Source: Alcanivorax sp. (lineage in GTDB: Bacteria; Pseudomonadota; Gammaproteobacteria; Pseudomonadales; Alcanivoracaceae). Taken from it: DNA of 8,462 nucleotides. The stretch lies in contig SLJS01000375.1 of the NCBI GenBank assembly GCA_007135015.1, positions 1 through 8,462 of the forward strand, written 5' to 3'. Positions 4,505 to 8,462 of this stretch are shown in pieces. The position numbers and the translations under genes are program-made. Numbering within the stretch: the stretch's first letter is position 1; the number at the start of each line of letters is the position of its first letter. The notes below the pieces were generated by a model, which was not told where the DNA came from, made no database searches, and saw nothing but the letters and a program-made list of their open reading frames with translations.

Positions 4505-5743
4505 GTGACAAAACGGCGTGTGGTGATAACCGGTCTTGGCATGCTCGGTCCTCTGGGCACGGACGTTTCCGGTACCTGGAAGAGACTGGTCGCTGGCGAG
4601 AGCGGCATCCGGATGATCGATCATTTCGATACCGAGGGTTTTCCCACCCGTTTTGCTGGCCTGGTGCCTGAATTCGACATGGAGCCCTACCTTGTCCGCA
4701 AGGAAGCGCGGAAGATGGATGTTTTCGTGCAGTACGGCATGGTCGCGGCGATCCAGGCCATGCAGGACTCCGGTATCGACGTGGAAGAGCACAATGGCGA
4801 GCGCATCGGCGTTGCCATCGGCTCCGGCATCGGTGGGCTGACCGGGATCGAGGAGAATCACAAGAAACTCCTCGACAGCGGCCCCAGGAAGCTCTCACCG
4901 TTCTTTGTGCCTGGCAGCATCATCAACATGATCGGCGGCAATCTTTCCATTCGCTATGGATTGCGGGGCCCCAACTTTGCCACCGTTACGGCCTGTACCT
5001 CCGGCACCCACAGTCTCGGCTTCGCCGCCCAGCAGATTCAGCTCGGCACGGCGGACGCGATGGTGGCCGGCGGCGCGGAAAAGGCCTCGTCGCCGCTCGG
5101 CATGGCGGGTTTCTCCGCCGCGCGGGCACTTTCGACGCGGAATGATGATCCACAAGCAGCCAGCCGGCCCTGGGACCGGGGCCGTGACGGTTTCGTGCTG
5201 GCCGACGGTGCGGGCATTGTGGTGCTGGAGGAATACGAACATGCACGGGCCCGTGGCGCGAACATCTACGCGGAGCTGATCGGCTATGGAATGAGCGCGG
5301 ATGCCCATCACATGACCGCCCCCCCGGAAGATGGCTCCGGCGCGGCGCGCGCCATGCGCAATGCACTGGCCGATGCCGGTATTCCGGGCGAGGAAGTCGA
5401 CTACATCAATGCGCACGGCACCAGCACCCTGGTGGGGGATGTGGCGGAGGCACTGGCGGTACGGAATGTCTTCGGTGACCATGCCGACCAGCTCGCGGTC
5501 AGTTCCACCAAGTCCATGACCGGTCACCTGCTTGGCGCCGCCGGCGCGGTGGAGGCTATCTTCACCATCCTTGCCCTGCGTGACGACGTGGCGCCGCCGA
5601 CCATCAACCTGGAGGATCCGGATGACCACTGTGATCTGGACTTTGTCGCCGGTCAGGCACAGCAGCGCCGGATCACCACGGCGCTGAGCAATTCCTTCGG
5701 GTTCGGCGGCACAAACGGGTCATTGCTGTTCAGGCAGCTGTGA
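4505..5743 (+). CDS. fabF: 3-oxoacyl-[ACP] synthase II FabF
   Basis: FabF condenses malonyl-ACP with acyl-ACP in elongation and is the enzyme that extends palmitoleoyl-ACP to cis-vaccenoyl-ACP. The 412-residue protein is collinear with E. coli FabF (413). The catalytic Cys164 lies in TACTSGTHS, His304 in NAHGTSTLVGD, Lys336 in SSTKSMTGH and His341 just after. RKEARKMDVFVQYG, GGAEKASSPLG, RPWDRGRDGFVL and the terminal NSFGFGGTNGSL loop are all present. The start is GTG: MTKRRVVITGLGM aligns exactly with the E. coli N-terminus, and GGAG (4493-4496) is 8 nt away. A GTG start behind a structured leader suggests lower output than acpP. The stop overlaps the pabC start by 4 nt. Confidence 0.97.
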   Translation: MTKRRVVITGLGMLGPLGTDVSGTWKRLVAGESGIRMIDHFDTEGFPTRFAGLVPEFDMEPYLVRKEARKMDVFVQYGMVAAIQAMQDSGIDVEEHNGERIGVAIGSGIGGLTGIEENHKKLLDSGPRKLSPFFVPGSIINMIGGNLSIRYGLRGPNFATVTACTSGTHSLGFAAQQIQLGTADAMVAGGAEKASSPLGMAGFSAARALSTRNDDPQAASRPWDRGRDGFVLADGAGIVVLEEYEHARARGANIYAELIGYGMSADAHHMTAPPEDGSGAARAMRNALADAGIPGEEVDYINAHGTSTLVGDVAEALAVRNVFGDHADQLAVSSTKSMTGHLLGAAGAVEAIFTILALRDDVAPPTINLEDPDDHCDLDFVAGQAQQRRITTALSNSFGFGGTNGSLLFRQL

Positions 5744-6546
5744 CAGTCCTCTGGCAACCCGATATTCCGGCCACGGATCGCGGACTGGCTTATGGCGATG
5801 GTTGCTTCGAGACCCTGAGATTTCATGATGGCCGCTTTCCCCTGGCGGCCTGTCACCGCCGACGCCTGTGCGAGGGCGCGGCCCGGTTGGGTATTCCTCT
5901 CCAATCCGCCGACTTTGACCGTGCACTGGATGAGGCTCGCGGTCGGGCCGACGCCGGAGTGCTCAAGCTTGTCCTGACCCGTGGCAGCGGTGGCAGGGGC
6001 TACGCCGCTCCGGCACGGCCTTCTCCCCGTCTCCTCTGTAGCCTGCATCCGTTGCCGCAGTGGTCGGCTGCCGTGCGCCGGGAAGGCCTGGAACTGATCC
6101 TCTCGCCGGTGCACCTGGCCGATCAGCCGGCCCTGGCGGGTATCAAGCATCTGAACCGCCTGGAGCAGGTGACCGCCCGTCTGGCCGCCGACCGTGTTGG
6201 TGCCGACGAAGCGCTTATGACAGACAGTGGCGGCAGGCCCGTGGAGCTTACGGCCATGAATATTCTGGCCCGTTTCGGCAATCGCCTGTGGACAGCGCCG
6301 CTGCACCGCTGCGGCGTGGCGGGTGTGGCCCGCGAGCATCTGCTGTCGGTGCTCGCCCCGGAAGCCGGGCTGGATGTGGAGATTCGCCCGCGGACCCTGT
6401 CGCAGCTGCGCGCCGCCGACGAGGTGTTCGCCTGCAACAGTGTTGCCGGCATCCTGCCGGTCCGTAAACTGGGACTCTGGCGCTGGCCCGCCGGCGAGGT
6501 CACGCGGGCCCTGCAGGCCGCTCTGGAACGGTTGTGGGAATCATGA
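5740..6546 (+). CDS. pabC: Aminodeoxychorismate lyase PabC
   Basis: PabC is a PLP enzyme of fold type IV that splits 4-amino-4-deoxychorismate into p-aminobenzoate and pyruvate, for folate synthesis. At 268 residues it fits the family (269 in E. coli). DRGLAYGDGCFETLR (13-27) is the N-terminal signature. LKLVLTRGSGGRGY (75-88) follows. The PLP lysine is Lys136 in GIKHLNRLEQV, which distinguishes PabC from branched-chain aminotransferases of the same fold. The later PVELTAMNILARFGNRLWTAPL segment corresponds to the phosphate-binding region. The GTG start shares GTGA with the fabF stop and has only a weak CAGG upstream, so translation is probably coupled to fabF. The gene in turn overlaps mltG by 4 nt. 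Confidence 0.93.
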   Translation: MTVLWQPDIPATDRGLAYGDGCFETLRFHDGRFPLAACHRRRLCEGAARLGIPLQSADFDRALDEARGRADAGVLKLVLTRGSGGRGYAAPARPSPRLLCSLHPLPQWSAAVRREGLELILSPVHLADQPALAGIKHLNRLEQVTARLAADRVGADEALMTDSGGRPVELTAMNILARFGNRLWTAPLHRCGVAGVAREHLLSVLAPEAGLDVEIRPRTLSQLRAADEVFACNSVAGILPVRKLGLWRWPAGEVTRALQAALERLWES

Positions 6547-7607
6547 AGGTACGTACTCGTGGATTGCTGGTGGCCCTGGTGGTGCTGCCCTGGCTGATAC
6601 TGCCGGCGGCGGGGTACTGGTTGCTGAGTCACCTGGAAAGGCCCCTGGAGGTGGAAGAGGACACCGTGCTGGAAGTGAACCCGGGGGCCAGCCTGTCGGG
6701 GCTGGTCCATCGGATGGCACGTCAGGGATGGCTGGGCGCGGAGCACGAAGCCCAGCGCCGTCGCCTGGCTGTGCGGCTTCATGCGCTGACCAGCGACCTG
6801 GACCGGCGCCTCCAGGTTGGCGAGTACCGGGTGAACCGTGGCGACAGCCTGGCAACGGTCCTGGAACGGCTCGAACGCGGCGAGGTCATCCAGCACGCCT
6901 TCACCCTGGTCGAAGGCTGGCATTTCCGGCAGCTGCGGGCCTTCATGCGCCGTCATCCGGCGTTGCGCCAGACGCTGGACGATGCCAGCGAGGAAGAGAT
7001 CATGGAGAAACTGGGCAGACCCGGGAGGCATCCGGAGGGCTGGTTCGCGCCGGATACCTACTTCTTCACCCGCGGCGAAAGCGATCTGGATATCCTGCGC
7101 CGCGCCCTGGCGCGCCAGGAGGCGATCCTGGAGCGGGCCTGGCAGCAGCGCGCGCCGGACCTGCCGCTGGATTCCGCCTACGAGGCGCTGATTCTGGCCT
7201 CCATCGTCGAGCGCGAAACCGGCGTGGCCGGTGAACGGCGCAAGATTGCCGGGGTGTTCGTGAACCGCCTGAATCGCAACATGCGACTGCAGACCGACCC
7301 CACGGTGATTTACGGTATGGGCGAGGACTACGATGGCCGGATTCGCACCCGGGATCTGCGGCGGCACACGCCCTGGAACACCTATGTGATCCGTGGTCTG
7401 CCGCCGACGCCCATCGCCATGCCGGGTTCGGCGGCCATCGAGGCCACAGTGGATCCGGAGTCCACCGATGCGCTGTTCTTTGTGGCGCGCGGGGACGGGA
7501 CCCATCACTTTTCGGAAACCCTTCAGGAGCACGAGGACGCCGTGCAGCGCTATCAGATCAACCGGCGCCAGGACTATCGCTCCACGCCGCCGCCGGAAGC
7601 GAAGTGA
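6543..7607 (+). CDS. mltG: Endolytic murein transglycosylase MltG (YceG-like)
   Basis: MltG is an inner-membrane lytic transglycosylase that cleaves nascent glycan strands and so sets their length. The 354-residue protein has a basic start (MKVRTR) and one membrane segment at about residues 7-28, then a periplasmic part. A LysM-like region covers roughly residues 40-120, with VGEYRVNRGDSLATVLERL near its end. The catalytic block is EALILASIVERETGVAGERR, with the catalytic glutamate at residue 223 of this start. NRLNRNMRLQTDPTVIYGM and NTYVIRGLPPTPIAMPG complete the YceG fold. E. coli MltG has 340 residues. I prefer ATG 6543, which shares ATGA with the pabC stop; a GTG at 6534 would add three residues. 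The gene ends by overlapping tmk by 4 nt. Confidence 0.95.
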   Translation: MKVRTRGLLVALVVLPWLILPAAGYWLLSHLERPLEVEEDTVLEVNPGASLSGLVHRMARQGWLGAEHEAQRRRLAVRLHALTSDLDRRLQVGEYRVNRGDSLATVLERLERGEVIQHAFTLVEGWHFRQLRAFMRRHPALRQTLDDASEEEIMEKLGRPGRHPEGWFAPDTYFFTRGESDLDILRRALARQEAILERAWQQRAPDLPLDSAYEALILASIVERETGVAGERRKIAGVFVNRLNRNMRLQTDPTVIYGMGEDYDGRIRTRDLRRHTPWNTYVIRGLPPTPIAMPGSAAIEATVDPESTDALFFVARGDGTHHFSETLQEHEDAVQRYQINRRQDYRSTPPPEAK

Positions 7608-8242
7608 AACAGGGCTGTTTTGTCACCTTCGAGGGAATGGAAGGGGCGGGGAAGTCCACCCATCTTCCCCGTGCCGTGGACTGGCTGCGTGCGCGTGGCC
7701 AGGAAGTGGTGCTTACCCGCGAGCCCGGCGGCACGCCACTGGCCGAACGGATCCGGGAACTGGTGATTTCGCCATCGGAGGAGACGATGGCGGGCGACAC
7801 CGAGCTGCTGCTGATCTTTGCCGCACGCGCCCAGCATCTCGAGCGACTGATCCGCCCCGCGCTCCTGGCGGGCAAATGGGTGCTCTGTGACCGGTTCACG
7901 GATGCCACCTGGGCCTACCAGGGTGGCGGCCGTGGCCTGCCCGAGGCGCACATCGGTGCACTGGAGGAGCTGGTTCAGCAGACGCTGCGTCCGGATGCCA
8001 CCTTGCTGTTCGAAGTGCCCGTCGAGGAGGGGCTGGCCCGGGCCGGAAAGCGTGGCGCGCTGGACCGTTTTGAACAGGAGGAGCAGGAATTCTTCCGCCG
8101 TGTCTGCGCGGCCTATGGGCGGCGCGCCGAGGCCGAGCCGCGACGATTTCACCGCATCGATGGCTGCGGCTCGCCCGAGGAAGTGGGCCAGCGGATGGAA
8201 AGCGCCCTGGAGCAGGTATGGAGGCGCTGGCGTGACGGCTGA
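7604..8242 (+). CDS. tmk: Thymidylate kinase Tmk
   Basis: Tmk phosphorylates dTMP to dTDP, a step required for DNA synthesis. The 212-residue protein (213 in E. coli) has the P-loop EGMEGAGKST at 10-19, TREPGGTPLAERIR (38-51) for dTMP binding, DRFTDATWAYQGGGRG (96-111) with the DR motif, and a LID segment RAGKRGALDRFEQE (146-159). The P-loop has Gly rather than a basic residue, while the LID is arginine/lysine rich; this is the type II arrangement of gammaproteobacteria. The GTG start shares GTGA with the mltG stop and has only GGAAG nearby, so coupling to mltG is likely. The 3' end overlaps holB by 11 nt. Confidence 0.96.
   Translation: MKQGCFVTFEGMEGAGKSTHLPRAVDWLRARGQEVVLTREPGGTPLAERIRELVISPSEETMAGDTELLLIFAARAQHLERLIRPALLAGKWVLCDRFTDATWAYQGGGRGLPEAHIGALEELVQQTLRPDATLLFEVPVEEGLARAGKRGALDRFEQEEQEFFRRVCAAYGRRAEAEPRRFHRIDGCGSPEEVGQRMESALEQVWRRWRDG
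8220..8224 (+). promoter_or_regulatory. Ribosome-binding site for holB inside tmk
   Basis: GGAGG lies 7 nt before the GTG at 8232, within the last codons of tmk. It favours 8232 over the in-frame GTG codons at 8250 and 8253 as the holB start. Confidence 0.6.
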
Positions 8243-8462
8243 GAAGGCGGTGGTGGAAGTACCCTGCCCCTGGCACCGGGAACTGCTCGGACGGCTGCTG
8301 GAGCGCCACAGCCGGCAGGTACTGCCCCATGCCCTGCTGTTCGGGGGGCCGGCGGGGGTGGGCAAGTGGCGCCTGGCCCTGTCCCTGGCCCAGGCCATGC
8401 TCTGCGATGCTCCCAGCGCCGGACTGGCCTGTGGACACTGCCGGGGCTGCCACCTGACGACC
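8232..8462 (+). CDS. holB: DNA polymerase III delta' subunit HolB, N-terminal part (runs off the right edge)
   Basis: Seventy-seven codons are present and the frame is open to the window edge. PWHRELLGRLLERHSRQVLPHALLFGGPAGVGKWRLALSL is the beginning of a clamp-loader AAA+ module. It is followed by a zinc-module cysteine set, Cys58, Cys67, Cys70 and Cys73, in ACGHCRGC, which is typical of delta'. Delta' is the ATPase-inactive stator of the gamma complex that loads the sliding clamp. The P-loop-like GPAGVGKW has Trp where active ATPases have Ser or Thr, matching an inactive site. The position directly after tmk is the usual one in gammaproteobacteria. GTG 8232 overlaps tmk by 11 nt and has GGAGG 7 nt upstream. 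E. coli homology begins nearer 8253, so the start is not fully certain. Confidence 0.92.
   Translation, partial: MTAEKAVVEVPCPWHRELLGRLLERHSRQVLPHALLFGGPAGVGKWRLALSLAQAMLCDAPSAGLACGHCRGCHLTT

Noticed and set aside
6534..6542. GTG 6534 as the start of mltG
   Set aside because: It adds only three residues; the ATG at 6543 forms the ATGA overlap with the pabC stop that fits the pattern of the neighbouring genes.
6123..7532. A 469-codon open frame on the minus strand opposite pabC and mltG
   Set aside because: It is antisense to clear homologues, shows no recognisable domain and has the same composition as other shadow frames.
1..8462. Mobile elements, CRISPR, tRNA or rRNA genes, toxin-antitoxin or other defence genes
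   Set aside because: I read both strands and found no transposase, terminal inverted repeats, spaced repeats, tRNA cloverleaf or rRNA motifs. The window is a continuous housekeeping cluster with uniform composition.

Overview
This window is a high-GC fatty acid and cell envelope biosynthesis cluster from a gammaproteobacterium. The gene order is (maf/yceF, divergent) – yceD – rpmF – plsX – fabD – fabG – acpP – fabF – pabC – mltG – tmk – holB. From memory this matches the Pseudomonas-type arrangement rather than the enteric one, because no fabH lies between plsX and fabD. The L32 protein also looks Pseudomonas-like, with an RDMRRSHD stretch and an acidic C-terminal tail. I would place the organism among Pseudomonadales, Oceanospirillales or related, possibly marine or halophilic, gammaproteobacteria. 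I cannot name a genus.

Layout: positions 1-104 hold the start of maf on the minus strand. The 93-nt gap to yceD carries a near-consensus sigma70 promoter so close to the yceD ATG that the transcript should be leaderless or nearly so. yceD and rpmF are followed by a clear intrinsic terminator (975-1005). plsX, fabD and fabG come next; fabD and fabG overlap by 8 nt. A 232-nt intergenic region holds a 12-bp palindrome, a 10-bp-spaced direct repeat and a promoter for acpP. acpP appears to form its own transcription unit, ending in a strong intrinsic terminator (4351-4386). A structured leader of about 118 nt precedes fabF. From there to the right edge fabF, pabC, mltG, tmk and holB overlap one another (4, 4, 4 and 11 nt), which indicates one translationally coupled run. 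Four of these five genes start with GTG.

How the genes work together: PlsX makes acyl-phosphate for phospholipid synthesis. FabD, FabG, AcpP and FabF load, carry, elongate and reduce the growing acyl chain. YceD and L32 belong to ribosome assembly. PabC makes p-aminobenzoate for folate, and folate is needed for the dTMP that Tmk phosphorylates. HolB is a clamp-loader subunit of DNA polymerase III. MltG trims new glycan strands in the inner membrane. The cluster thus links membrane growth, wall growth, ribosome production and DNA replication.

All coding genes look intact, with expected catalytic residues and family-typical lengths. I see no mobile element, CRISPR array, tRNA, rRNA or foreign-looking segment, and no new multi-gene system. 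The points worth a second look are mostly regulatory: the leaderless yceD promoter, palindromes before fabD and acpP, the stem-loops before fabF, the absent fabH and the acidic L32 tail. No intergenic stretch exceeds 300 nt.
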